Part shown: positions 1 to 6,699 of the stretch, piece by piece | How positions within the stretch are numbered: the stretch's first letter is position 1 | Layout of the letters: the number at the start of each line of letters is the position of its first letter | From: Victivallis vadensis | GTDB taxonomy: Bacteria; Verrucomicrobiota; Lentisphaeria; Victivallales; GWF2-50-93 | Direction: 5' to 3' | NCBI GenBank assembly: GCA_020718525.1 | Contig: DYRX01000005.1 | Coordinates: forward strand, 1 to 34,933 | DNA length: 34,933 bases | The notes under the pieces: generated by a model | The model's input: only the letters and a program-made list of their open reading frames with translations | Database searches by the model: none | What the model was told of the DNA's origin: nothing | Position numbers and translations under genes: made by a program

Positions 1-69
1 GGATGCAGAAATTGTATTTGTCTGTAAAAAGACTGAATATTGATCTAAATTCAACTGAAAGGAATTGAA

Positions 70-843
70 ATGAGCGGCAAAATCAGAGTCACAGTGTGGA
101 ACGAGTTCAGGCACGAAAAAAAGAACGAGGCGGTCAAAAAGATATATCCAAATGGAATGCATGCAGTTATCGCGGAAGGACTGAAAAAGGACGGATTTGA
201 AGTGAGGACGGCGACACTCGACGAGCCAGAACACGGTCTCAGCGACGAAGTTCTCAATTCGACAGACGTGATGACTTGGTGGGGACATGTAGCGCACGGC
301 GAAGTGAAGGACGAAATTGTGAAAAAGGTGCAGAAGCGCGTCCTCGAAGGCATGGGGATCATTGTCCTCCACTCCGGACATTATTCCAAGATATTCAAAA
401 CTCTGACCGGCACAAACTGCTCGCTGAAATGGCGCGAAGTCGCGGAAAAGGAAAGACTCTGGAACATTGCGCCAAATCATCCAATAACGGATGGGATCGG
501 CGACTACATTGAACTTCCCAACACCGAGATGTACGGCGAACGCTTCGACATCCCAAGTCCCGACGACATCATCTTCATCTCCTGGTTCGAGGGTGGCGAA
601 GTCTTCAGGAGCGGAGTCACCTTCAATCGCGGGAACGGCAAGCTCTTCTATTTCCGCCCCGGACACGAGACCTACCCGATCTATTACAATCCCCAGGTGA
701 TCAAAGTCATATCGAACGCCTGTAAGTGGGCGGCTCCGAGATCTTTCATCAAGGACGTTTGCCCGAATGTGAAGCCTCTCGAGCATATTCCGCCCAAAAA
801 CGTGGACTTCGGCAAGGCAGGCGTGCTTCAGAGCAACGGCTGA
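70..843 (+). CDS. ThuA-like domain protein (trehalose-utilization family, class I glutamine amidotransferase-like fold)
   Basis: The 257-residue protein matches the ThuA family along its whole length. A short N-terminal strand (IRVTVWNEF) is followed by the family motif [10 protein letters not shown] at residues 70-79 and LHSGHYSK at about 100-107, the segment where related amidotransferase-like folds carry their nucleophile; no Cys is there. No signal peptide is visible, so it should be cytoplasmic. The start is supported by an AAAGGA site about 7 bases upstream. It ends 36 bases before a Gfo/Idh/MocA oxidoreductase gene, a common pairing that suggests shared work on a sugar or its oxidised (keto) form. 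ThuA proteins were named from a rhizobial trehalose/sucrose operon, but most homologues have no proven reaction, so a trehalose role is not claimed. The family call is firm; the substrate is unknown. Confidence 0.88.
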   Translation: MSGKIRVTVWNEFRHEKKNEAVKKIYPNGMHAVIAEGLKKDGFEVRTATLDEPEHGLSDEVLNSTDVMTWWGHVAHGEVKDEIVKKVQKRVLEGMGIIVLHSGHYSKIFKTLTGTNCSLKWREVAEKERLWNIAPNHPITDGIGDYIELPNTEMYGERFDIPSPDDIIFISWFEGGEVFRSGVTFNRGNGKLFYFRPGHETYPIYYNPQVIKVISNACKWAAPRSFIKDVCPNVKPLEHIPPKNVDFGKAGVLQSNG

Positions 844-879
844 TCCAATCCAGTCGAGGACTATCCATAGGAGGCAGAC

Positions 880-1923
880 ATGAACAAGTTGAGAGTTGGC
901 GTCATAGGTCTTGGAATGGGCGTTGCGCACGTGAACGGCTTCCGTTCTCACGAGTGCGCAGATTTGGTCGCGGCGGCAGACACGGATCCAAAAAGGCTGG
1001 AGGAGAGGGGTGGAAGGGATCTGAAGATTCCAGGTCTCTATCTTTCCGCAGAAGAGATGCTCGCGAAGGAAAACTTGGATATTGTCAGCATCGCCACGCC
1101 AAATAAACTTCATAAGCCGCTTGCTATCATGGCCTTCAAAAAAGGATGCCATGTCCTTTGTGAAAAACCCATGGCGATGAATGCGGCTGAGGCGAGGGAA
1201 ATGCTTGCGGCATCAAAAAAGGCGAAAAAACGCCTCATGATCAATTTCAGCTTCAGATTCACAGAGCAGTCATTTGCAATGAAGCAGGAGATTGACAAGG
1301 GAATCTTGGGCGAAATCTACTACGCGAGAACGCAATGGCTGAGGAGGCGCGGAATGCCCGGATTCGGCGGCTGGTTTGGTCAGAAGGCCCTTTCCGGAGG
1401 CGGTCCGCTCATAGATCTTGGCGTGCACAGGCTTGATCTCGCCCTTTGGCTGATGGGCTATCCCAAGCCGGAATGGGTGATGGGCAACACTTACAACCAT
1501 ATAGCCTCTGAGCGCGCAAAAGCCGAAAAGAAGGCTTTCGACGTCGAAGACATGGCTGTCGGATTCATCAAATTCAAGAACGGCGCGTCTCTGACTCTCG
1601 AGGCGTCCTGGGCAGGAAACATCAAGGACAGAGAGTACATGCACACTCAACTGCTCGGTTCCAAGGCGGGACTGCACCAGTACAATCTCAACGAAGGCTA
1701 CAGCTTCGAGTGCGAGTTCTACCTCGAAAAGAGCGGCGCGCAATACGACATGAAACTGCATCCTCCGGTTCCCCAGGCCAAAAACGCGATGTTTCATTTC
1801 GTTGACAGCATTGTCAGCGGAAAGCCGCACACTGCGACTGGCGAAGAGGGACTCATAATTATGGAAATCCTGGACTCCCTCTACAAGAGTGCTGAGGAAG
1901 GATGCCCCGTCAAGATAAAGTAG
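880..1923 (+). CDS. Gfo/Idh/MocA family NAD(P)-dependent oxidoreductase
   Basis: The 347-residue protein has the N-terminal Rossmann nucleotide-binding loop GLGMG (residues 10-14) and the family signature CEKPMAMN with the conserved EKP at 95-97. The C-terminal substrate domain contains GGGPLIDLGVHRLDLALW with Asp179 and His183 in the usual catalytic positions. Family members oxidise or epimerise sugars, inositols or sugar derivatives with NAD(P) in the cytoplasm. A textbook AGGAGG site lies 6 bases before the ATG. It follows the ThuA-like gene by 36 bases and is probably cotranscribed with it. Its stop is only 2 bases from the stop of the convergent cupin gene, with no terminator hairpin between them. 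Substrate cannot be told from sequence. Confidence 0.93.
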   Translation: MNKLRVGVIGLGMGVAHVNGFRSHECADLVAAADTDPKRLEERGGRDLKIPGLYLSAEEMLAKENLDIVSIATPNKLHKPLAIMAFKKGCHVLCEKPMAMNAAEAREMLAASKKAKKRLMINFSFRFTEQSFAMKQEIDKGILGEIYYARTQWLRRRGMPGFGGWFGQKALSGGGPLIDLGVHRLDLALWLMGYPKPEWVMGNTYNHIASERAKAEKKAFDVEDMAVGFIKFKNGASLTLEASWAGNIKDREYMHTQLLGSKAGLHQYNLNEGYSFECEFYLEKSGAQYDMKLHPPVPQAKNAMFHFVDSIVSGKPHTATGEEGLIIMEILDSLYKSAEEGCPVKIK

Positions 1924-1925
1924 TT

Positions 1926-2369
1926 CTATAGCGGATCGAATCCTTCTGGCGCAAGAACAAAGTCGCTGAAGTCGAAGGCTGGAGAAACGACAGTGGAAAA
2001 GAGGGTCCAGGCATCAGGGGAGTCGCATGACAGCGAAGTGGTCTGCCATGTCCCGGCAGGAATGAAGGACTGAAAAAGCTCCGATTTCTGCGCCTGGGCT
2101 CCGAGAATCCTTTTTTCCCGGCGTCCGTCTGCAAAGAGCAGTTTCTGCTCCGCCGCCGCGCCTGCATGATAGAACCATATTTCGTCTGATCTGAGCATGT
2201 GCCAGCGTGAAAAGGATCCGGATCTGATGAGATAGAATATCGCGCTGGAATGCGCCTTTTCTCCGCAATGTGGATCGGATCGGTATGTCTCCCTGAAAAA
2301 GCCGCCTTCCTGCTGAAGAGCCTCCAGTCCAAGAATCCTGATCATAGAGTCTGCATCAATCAATTTCAT
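1926..2369 (-). CDS. DUF985 (Cupin_5) family cupin protein
   Basis: The 147-residue single-domain protein carries the hallmark DUF985 segments: LGLEALQQEGGFFRETYRS near the N-terminus (residues 13-31), the cupin strand pair WHMLRSDEIWFYHAG (56-70), and PAGTWQTTSL plus VVSPAFDFSDFVLAPEGF at the end. The typical family length is about 140-170 residues, so it is complete. Conserved His57, Glu63 and His68 could bind a metal or ligand. Structurally studied relatives such as yeast YML079W look like sugar or small-molecule binding cupins without a settled reaction. It is transcribed towards the oxidoreductase gene with a 2-base gap. An AAAAGGCAG stretch lies before its ATG. Its function is unknown; a role in sugar metabolism is only suggested by the neighbours. 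Confidence 0.88.
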   Translation of the reverse strand: MKLIDADSMIRILGLEALQQEGGFFRETYRSDPHCGEKAHSSAIFYLIRSGSFSRWHMLRSDEIWFYHAGAAAEQKLLFADGRREKRILGAQAQKSELFQSFIPAGTWQTTSLSCDSPDAWTLFSTVVSPAFDFSDFVLAPEGFDPL

Positions 2370-2389
2370 GCTTTTCTGCCTTTTATTGT

Positions 2390-2417
2390 TTGAAAAAATG
2401 AGAAAACGCTTTAAGTT
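2390..2417 (+). promoter_or_regulatory. Weak candidate promoter for tRNA-Cys
   Basis: A TTGAAA hexamer at 2390-2395 and TAAGTT at 2412-2417 are separated by 16 bases and sit 24 bases before the tRNA. The -35 is close to consensus while the -10 is poor. This is only a candidate; it also lies in the upstream region of the divergent cupin gene. Confidence 0.25.
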
Positions 2418-2440
2418 CGCCTGTTCTCAAGCCGGTTTGC

Positions 2441-2515
<75 letters not shown>

Positions 2516-2577
2516 TATTTCTCCTCGTAAATATTCGTCCTTGACACTCAGTATTCCATTCTTCTTCCAACTGGCTC

Positions 2578-2605
2578 TTGAATTAAGCTTTCCCTGAATT
2601 ATAAT
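2578..2605 (+). promoter_or_regulatory. Probable sigma70-type promoter
   Basis: TTGAAT at 2578-2583 and a perfect TATAAT at 2600-2605 are spaced by 16 bases. Transcription would start near 2612, just before the nucleotidyltransferase-like gene at 2635. This is the best promoter match seen in the window. The separate TTGACA at 2541-2546 has no matching -10. Confidence 0.5.
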
Positions 2606-2634
2606 CTGGACAAGTCAAATCCAGTTCCATTGCA

Positions 2635-3132
2635 ATGCCAATGAATATAGATCGGATCATTGAAACCTTCAACCGGCACCGGGTCGCCTGTCTTCTCATT
2701 GGCGGGGTTAATTTTCTTCTTCGCCACGAGCCATATTTGACGTTCGACATTGACTTTTGGATCATGGACTGTCCAGAAAATCTCAGAAGATGCGAAGAAG
2801 CTCTTGCCTCCCTCGATGCCGAATGGGGAGCTGGCGACGATGACTGGAAGCCTGTCGTGCAAAGACCGCCAGGCTGGCTGGCATCTCAGGCTGTATTTTG
2901 TCTTGCAAGCCCTTTTGGAGCCATTGGCATATTCCGTTTCGTCCAAGGTCTCGCCAACTGGGAGGAATCAAATCTGAACGCGTTGTCAGGGCAAACAGCT
3001 TCCGGCGTTGAGTACAGGGGGATTTCTGATAGAGACATGCTCCTCTGCCAGGAAGCTCTGCCTGAGCCGATGAGGAAGCTAGACAGAGTCAGAACACTCA
3101 GAAAGGCATTGTCAGCAAATGACACAGTTTGA
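2635..3132 (+). CDS. Small nucleotidyltransferase-fold protein
   Basis: The 165-residue soluble protein has the pattern LLIGGVNFLLRHEPYLTFDI followed by DFWI near residues 21-44: a GG pair, then about 13 residues on, an Asp-x-Asp. That is the core signature of polymerase-beta-type nucleotidyltransferases of the AbiEii/MNT/DUF6036 sort. Such proteins transfer nucleotides to small molecules, tRNA or proteins, and some act in toxin-antitoxin or phage-defence pairs. No good ribosome site picks between ATG 2635 and ATG 2641. Its 3' end overlaps the following 61-codon gene by 14 bases, implying a translationally coupled pair. A good promoter lies at 2578-2605. The fold assignment is moderate and the target is unknown. 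Confidence 0.72.
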   Translation: MPMNIDRIIETFNRHRVACLLIGGVNFLLRHEPYLTFDIDFWIMDCPENLRRCEEALASLDAEWGAGDDDWKPVVQRPPGWLASQAVFCLASPFGAIGIFRFVQGLANWEESNLNALSGQTASGVEYRGISDRDMLLCQEALPEPMRKLDRVRTLRKALSANDTV

Positions 3133-3304
3133 ACAGCAGGCGCTCGAGGAAGATCGCAGAGATCGCAAATTCAACAAGCTTGATCGCTGGCGAGCCATTC
3201 AGGACACCATAGCCTGGGCGGATCTCCAGCAGTCAGAACCTCGCAACAGCCGCTCATCCCGCCTCAAAGAGCAGAAAAGAAAAAACACGGCGTCGTCAGG
3301 CTAA
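3119..3304 (+). CDS. Small charged hypothetical protein coupled to the nucleotidyltransferase gene
   Basis: A 61-residue, highly charged protein beginning MTQFEQQALEEDRRDRKFNK. It has no membrane segment or signal peptide and is rich in Arg, Lys, Glu and Gln, with likely helix in the first 40 residues. Its ATG lies inside the last codons of the upstream gene (14-base overlap in another frame), a layout typical of coupled translation. I recognise no domain. Because it is tied to a nucleotidyltransferase-fold gene it could be the partner of a two-gene module (antitoxin- or adaptor-like), but that is inference. A chance ORF is possible, as the ribosome site is weak (AAAGG about 13 bases upstream). 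Confidence 0.5.
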   Translation: MTQFEQQALEEDRRDRKFNKLDRWRAIQDTIAWADLQQSEPRNSRSSRLKEQKRKNTASSG

Positions 3305-3312
3305 TCTTTGGC

Positions 3313-3350
3313 GGCAAGGGGAGAGGTGTACCTGGACAAAGCCCCCTGCC
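3313..3350 (+). terminator. Imperfect stem-loop after the 61-codon gene, possible weak terminator or leader structure
   Basis: GGCAAGGGG at 3313-3321 can pair with CCCCCTGCC at 3342-3350 (8 of 9 pairs). The loop between them contains a second small inverted repeat, AGGTGTACCT. The T-run (3374-3380) is more than 20 bases downstream, so this is not a canonical intrinsic terminator. It starts 9 bases after the stop codon. Confidence 0.3.
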
Positions 3351-3383
3351 CTGCCCCATCTTGCGATGAAATGTTTTTTTGTC

Positions 3384-3411
3384 TTGAAATTGATTCGCCA
3401 ATGGCTATTTT
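3384..3411 (+). promoter_or_regulatory. Weak candidate promoter upstream of manC
   Basis: TTGAAA at 3384-3389 and TATTTT at 3406-3411 are separated by 16 bases, about 70 bases before the manC start. It is the only plausible promoter in the 3305-3483 gap, where the rightward run of genes begins. The -10 is poor, so treat it as a candidate only. Confidence 0.28.
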
Positions 3412-3483
3412 GCTTTGCATGGCGATTTGCTCGCCGCAGTTCGTGGGTGTAAAAAAAAACTTGCCTAGCCGGGGAGAAAGATC

Positions 3484-4566
3484 ATGAAAGACAATTTCTG
3501 CGTCATCATGGCAGGAGGGATAGGAAGTCGCTTCTGGCCTCTGAGCAAGACCAGCAAGCCCAAGCAGTTTTTGGACATAATGGGAGTTGGCAGGACATTT
3601 CTTCAGCTCACCTGCGATCGTCTCAAGCCTATCTGCCCTGAGGAGAACTTCTTCATTGTCACCAACGAAATTTACAAAGATTTGGTTCTTGAACAGATTC
3701 CGTTTTTGAGCGACGAGCAGGTGCTTCTTGAGCCGGTCAGGCGCAACACCGCCCCCTGCATCGCGTATGCAAACTGCGAAATTCGCAAGAGAAACAAGAA
3801 CGCCAAAATGATTGTCGCGCCTGCGGATCACCTGATACTAAAACAGGATGAATTTCTGCGCGTTTTGAAAAACGGCCTCGATTTCGCCTCAAAAAATGAC
3901 GCATTGCTCACAATCGGCATAAGGCCCAGCCGTCCCGACACCGGCTACGGCTACATCCGGAAATCTTCGCAGAAGGAAGGACTCTCAGGATACGACGAGA
4001 TTTACAAAGTTGACCGTTTCACCGAAAAGCCCAATCTTGAACTCGCAAAATCCTTCTGCGAAAGCGGGGACTACCTCTGGAATTCGGGAATATTTGTCTG
4101 GTCCCTCTCCTCCATAGACAATGCCATTGAAAAATATATGAACGATGTTTTCAGGCTCTTCTCAAGTCTGGCCAGTGGCAAGCCGGACAGGGAAAGCATA
4201 GGACGCGTCTATGCGGCTTCGCCAAACATTTCGATTGATTATGGCGTCATGGAAAAGGCGCCGAATGTATATGTTCATGATGCGGATTTCGCCTGGTCGG
4301 ATCTCGGAACCTGGGGCTCCCTGTATGAAAACATGCACAAGGACGGGACCGCCAACGCCGTGGCATCCGGAGATGCAATGCTCTACGACACAAGAAATTG
4401 CGTAGTCAACGTTCCTCCAAAAAAATTGGTCCTCATACAGGGGCTTGACGGATACATTGTTGTTGATTCCGGGGAGAGCCTGATGATTTGCAAAAAGGAT
4501 GAGGAGCAGAGAATAAAGCAGTTTGTCGGAGACATACAGAGCAGGAAAGGAAGCAATTTTGTCTAA
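3484..4566 (+). CDS. manC: Mannose-1-phosphate guanylyltransferase
   Basis: The 360-residue protein opens with the nucleotidyltransferase signature MAGGIGSRFWPLSKTSKPKQ (residues 9-28). It continues with EPVRRNTAPCIAYA, VAPADHLI, PDTGYGYIRK, FTEKPNLELA and LWNSGIFVW, all typical of GTP:mannose-1-phosphate guanylyltransferases. It lacks the C-terminal phosphomannose isomerase cupin found in longer ManC/AlgA proteins, so it is the short one-function type. It makes GDP-mannose from mannose-1-phosphate and GTP in the cytoplasm, the donor for mannose- or fucose-type residues and for polyprenyl-phosphate-mannose. A GGGGAGA site precedes the ATG. It begins the rightward series of polysaccharide genes and probably supplies their glycosyltransferases. 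No manB or pmi is present here. Confidence 0.93.
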   Translation: MKDNFCVIMAGGIGSRFWPLSKTSKPKQFLDIMGVGRTFLQLTCDRLKPICPEENFFIVTNEIYKDLVLEQIPFLSDEQVLLEPVRRNTAPCIAYANCEIRKRNKNAKMIVAPADHLILKQDEFLRVLKNGLDFASKNDALLTIGIRPSRPDTGYGYIRKSSQKEGLSGYDEIYKVDRFTEKPNLELAKSFCESGDYLWNSGIFVWSLSSIDNAIEKYMNDVFRLFSSLASGKPDRESIGRVYAASPNISIDYGVMEKAPNVYVHDADFAWSDLGTWGSLYENMHKDGTANAVASGDAMLYDTRNCVVNVPPKKLVLIQGLDGYIVVDSGESLMICKKDEEQRIKQFVGDIQSRKGSNFV

Positions 4567-4659
4567 AAGCCTTTGCATAATTCTTGTAAAGCAGGTCTTT
4601 CATAATTCCAAACTCGATGTATCTTAACAGCAATTGAACAACATATCGGAGAAATGGTC

Positions 4660-4998
4660 ATGAACATATCGGTTGACAAAAAAGGAACGGTTACGCTGAT
4701 CACGCTGACAGGAAAAATTGACTCGTCCAACTCGAAGGATTTGAAGACGAAGTTTTCCCAGCTCCGCGCCTCGCCCGACAATTACGTCATGGACTTCAAA
4801 GATGTGGAATTCATTGACAGTTCGGGTCTGGGCGCATTTGTCGCATGCCTGAAGAGCGCGCTCGAGACAGGCGGCAACATCAAGATCGCGAATCTTCAGA
4901 AAAAGGTTCGCATGGTCTTCGAAATAACGAGAATTCACAAGATTTGCGACATATTCGACAGCGTGGATGCGGCACTGGCCTCATACTCGCGGGCCTGA
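4660..4998 (+). CDS. STAS-domain anti-sigma factor antagonist
   Basis: The 112-residue protein is a single STAS domain of the SpoIIAA/RsbV/SypA type. The motif FIDSSGLGAFVACL places the usual phosphorylatable serine at Ser54/Ser55. In this family the unphosphorylated form binds an anti-sigma factor or other target, and an RsbW-like kinase and a PP2C phosphatase set its state. I chose ATG 4660 because GGAG at 4648-4651 is well spaced for it; ATG 4654 would sit only 2 bases from that site. The 93 bases between manC and this gene hold no clear promoter or terminator. A likely cognate enzyme, with both a PP2C and an RsbW-like domain, is encoded at 16450-19944. That pairing is inferred from family logic, not shown. 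Confidence 0.9.
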   Translation: MNISVDKKGTVTLITLTGKIDSSNSKDLKTKFSQLRASPDNYVMDFKDVEFIDSSGLGAFVACLKSALETGGNIKIANLQKKVRMVFEITRIHKICDIFDSVDAALASYSRA

Positions 4999-5031
4999 GC
5001 CGGGGAACTGCACAGCTAGCGGAGCTCCGTC

Positions 5032-6456
5032 ATGAAATGTGTAATCTCGCTCAATTTTTCCGGCTCCTCGTGGGCGACTTCTGTTTTTCCAGGCGCTTCT
5101 GCGCAGACTCTTAAAATAGCTAATAAAGCCTGGTGCGAGTATCTCCTCGACTTTTGCTTTGTCTCCTCCATAAAGGATGTCCGAATTCTCGTTGACGATG
5201 CCGGAGACAAGGTGGAGGATTATTTTTCCGACGGAATGAAGTGGGGACTCTCCATCTCCTACGGATTTTCCCGCGAGGGGGACGGCACGGACGAGATCAT
5301 CCTGAAAAACAGGGATTTCGTATCTGGCAATCAGCTTCTGCTGATCTCTGGTCCAGTCTTCATCAATTATTCTGCAAAGGCTCCAAAGAGCGTTTTTTTC
5401 CAAAAAACCGGACGGGAACTCCGTTCAAAGGACGGACTTGGTCGTCTCCTTCTTCTTGACATTTCATCGGACGGCAAAGTCCTTGAGCCGCCAAGTCTCT
5501 TTTCCCAGGAGGAAGCCGCCTTGGAAATTATGACAATATCCAGCGTCAAGGACTACTACGACGCCAACATGATGGTCATAAGGGAGAAAAGGGCGAACTT
5601 TGTGCTTCCCGGATACAGCAATGAAGACGGAGTCTATCTTGGGCAGAATGTTTCGACAAACAGGACAGCCCGTCTGGAAAAGCCCCTGATGCTGGGGGAC
5701 AATGTCGAGCTTGGCGCACTCTGCGTTTTGGGACCATCCGCGATAATCGGCTCGAATGTGATCATTGACGACAGCTCGGTGATTGAGAACTCCATCGTCT
5801 GCGACGGGACCTATGTGGGACGGGATTTGGACATATCCGGAAAAATCGTATCGCAGTCCAGTCTGATAGATCCTGAATCCGGTGAAAAATTCGTACTTGC
5901 AGACAAATTCATACTTTCCGGAGAGGCGATTTCAGAGTTCATGCTGAAGCTGAAAAAACTGCGTTCCTTCATAGCGGCGCTAGTCCTTGTCGTCGCCATC
6001 TGCCCTTTCTATCTGATATTTATCATATTTTCCAAAATTTTCGGCATTCTGGCGCCCGTCGAGAAGACTTACATCGCCTCTGATAGGAAAAGCAGGGCTA
6101 AAACTACGTTTTTCAAAGATCCTGACTCCTTTGCATCGAGACTCTTCTTCAGGCTTTCCTTGGACAAGTTCCCTCTTCTCCTCGAAGTGCTGAAGGGCAA
6201 TATTTTTGTCGCGGGCAACAGCCTTGCAGACTCGGACGAAGCAGGCGAGAAGTCTCTTGAAAATCTTCCGATCTACCTGCCGGGGGTTTTCACATACGCA
6301 GAGACTGTCTCCGAGTTTGGAGCCATCCCGCCGGAAGAAAGGATGATTCACGACATGTATTACAGCCACAGGCCGTCCTTGCTTCTGGATCTTAAAATTG
6401 TCCTGACAGTATTTTTCTCCAGATTATTCGGTCGCTTTTATCCTCATTCAGCGTGA
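5032..6456 (+). CDS. Fusion: degenerate sugar nucleotidyltransferase - hexapeptide beta-helix - degenerate bacterial sugar transferase
   Basis: The 474-residue protein reads as three parts. Residues 1-155 follow the order of an NDP-sugar pyrophosphorylase (EYLLDFCFVSSIKDVRILVD, then VEDYFSDGMKWGLSISYGF), but the N-terminal glycine-rich nucleotide loop is gone and the usual GD metal-binding step reads ISGPVF. Residues about 192-287 are hexapeptide-type left-handed helix repeats (VYLGQNV, LMLGDNVELGALCVLGP, AIIGSNVIIDDSSVIENSIV). After a membrane segment at about 313-340 comes a sugar-transferase-like tail: DKFPLLLEVLKGNIFVAG in place of the usual DELPQLxNVLxGDMSLVG, then LPGVFTY and YYSHRPSLLLDLKIVL. 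The catalytic Asp-Glu of phosphoglycosyl transferases is altered (DELP to DKFP). It is probably a membrane-anchored scaffold or regulator rather than an active enzyme. GGAG lies 7 bases before the ATG. Confidence 0.75.
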   Translation: MKCVISLNFSGSSWATSVFPGASAQTLKIANKAWCEYLLDFCFVSSIKDVRILVDDAGDKVEDYFSDGMKWGLSISYGFSREGDGTDEIILKNRDFVSGNQLLLISGPVFINYSAKAPKSVFFQKTGRELRSKDGLGRLLLLDISSDGKVLEPPSLFSQEEAALEIMTISSVKDYYDANMMVIREKRANFVLPGYSNEDGVYLGQNVSTNRTARLEKPLMLGDNVELGALCVLGPSAIIGSNVIIDDSSVIENSIVCDGTYVGRDLDISGKIVSQSSLIDPESGEKFVLADKFILSGEAISEFMLKLKKLRSFIAALVLVVAICPFYLIFIIFSKIFGILAPVEKTYIASDRKSRAKTTFFKDPDSFASRLFFRLSLDKFPLLLEVLKGNIFVAGNSLADSDEAGEKSLENLPIYLPGVFTYAETVSEFGAIPPEERMIHDMYYSHRPSLLLDLKIVLTVFFSRLFGRFYPHSA

Positions 6457-6462
6457 AAATTT

Positions 6463-6524
6463 GCATATTGACGGGCAAGATTTGGGATTGGATTTTTTTG
6501 TTCCGCCTGAGGGCTGATATGAAT
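6463..6524 (+). repeat. 62-bp direct repeat, copy 1
   Basis: This 62-base stretch is repeated at 34778-34839 in the same orientation with 58 identities; the first 40 bases are identical. It begins 6 bases after the stop of the upstream fusion gene. Flanking sequence on both sides is unrelated between copies. It contains a T7 run but no inverted repeat, so it is not a standard terminator. On the plus strand it is open and encodes the conserved peptide core described under the small ORF entry. The two copies bound the 28-kb polysaccharide operon. Confidence 0.9.
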
Positions 6525-6566
6525 GGTGGCGCGATTTTGGAGCGTTTTATTCGTGGGGGGGAGTAG
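6468..6566 (+). CDS. Possible small ORF within repeat copy 1 (about 32 residues)
   Basis: Reading from TTG 6468 (or from GTG 6453, which overlaps the preceding stop as GTGA and would give 37 residues), the repeat encodes TGKIWDWIFLFRLRADMN, followed by a copy-specific tail and a TAG at 6564-6566. The second copy encodes the same core with Gly for Ala. Of four base differences, three are at third codon positions and two of the three altered codons are silent. Reading the minus strand gives three amino-acid changes in three codons, which fits coding less well. The core is hydrophobic and rich in Trp and Phe with basic residues, like a short membrane-associated helix. No good ribosome site is seen for this copy. 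It may instead be a noncoding repeat that happens to be open. Confidence 0.3.
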   Translation: MTGKIWDWIFLFRLRADMNGGAILERFIRGGE

Positions 6567-6699
6567 GAGGACGCAGAGCCGCCATATTGGCTGGCGTTTA
6601 GCGAGCTTTTTCTTTGCCGCATGTCTTTGCGCAAACTTGAAGGGACAATTCGCGATTGCTCGAATCTTCAACCCAAGCATAAAAAGGTCAACACAGATC
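6567..6699. other. Noncoding gap before the main operon
   Basis: No gene, tRNA or convincing promoter is seen here. The best hexamers (TTGCTC and CATAAA near 6655-6683) are weak and too close to the next start. A ten-base palindrome TTTGCGCAAA lies at 6626-6635. The minus-strand reading through this gap and the repeat is open but has no supporting features. Confidence 0.4.

Noticed and set aside
70-843. Trehalose-degradation function for the ThuA-like gene
   Set aside because: The family name comes from one pathway; no trehalose transport or hydrolase gene is nearby and most family members have no known substrate.
1270-1830. Long minus-strand frame (186 codons) inside the oxidoreductase gene
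   Set aside because: It lies wholly within a gene with clear family motifs; the translation has no recognisable domain and reflects the codon bias of the real strand.
4567-4659. Hairpin CTTTGC/GTAAAG after manC as terminator
   Set aside because: It is a short AT-rich stem with a G-T pair and a nine-base loop, with no T-run after it.
6491-6500. T-run in the repeat as an intrinsic terminator
   Set aside because: No GC-rich inverted repeat precedes it in either copy.
6655-6684. Promoter for the main operon (TTGCTC, CATAAA)
   Set aside because: Only three of six and four of six consensus bases match, and the start point would lie almost at the start codon, leaving no room for a ribosome site.
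6523-6699. Upstream ATG for the nucleotidyltransferase gene that would add 59 residues
   Set aside because: The extra part would be translated from the repeat-containing gap and has no family-like sequence; ATG 6700 begins where plausible protein sequence starts.
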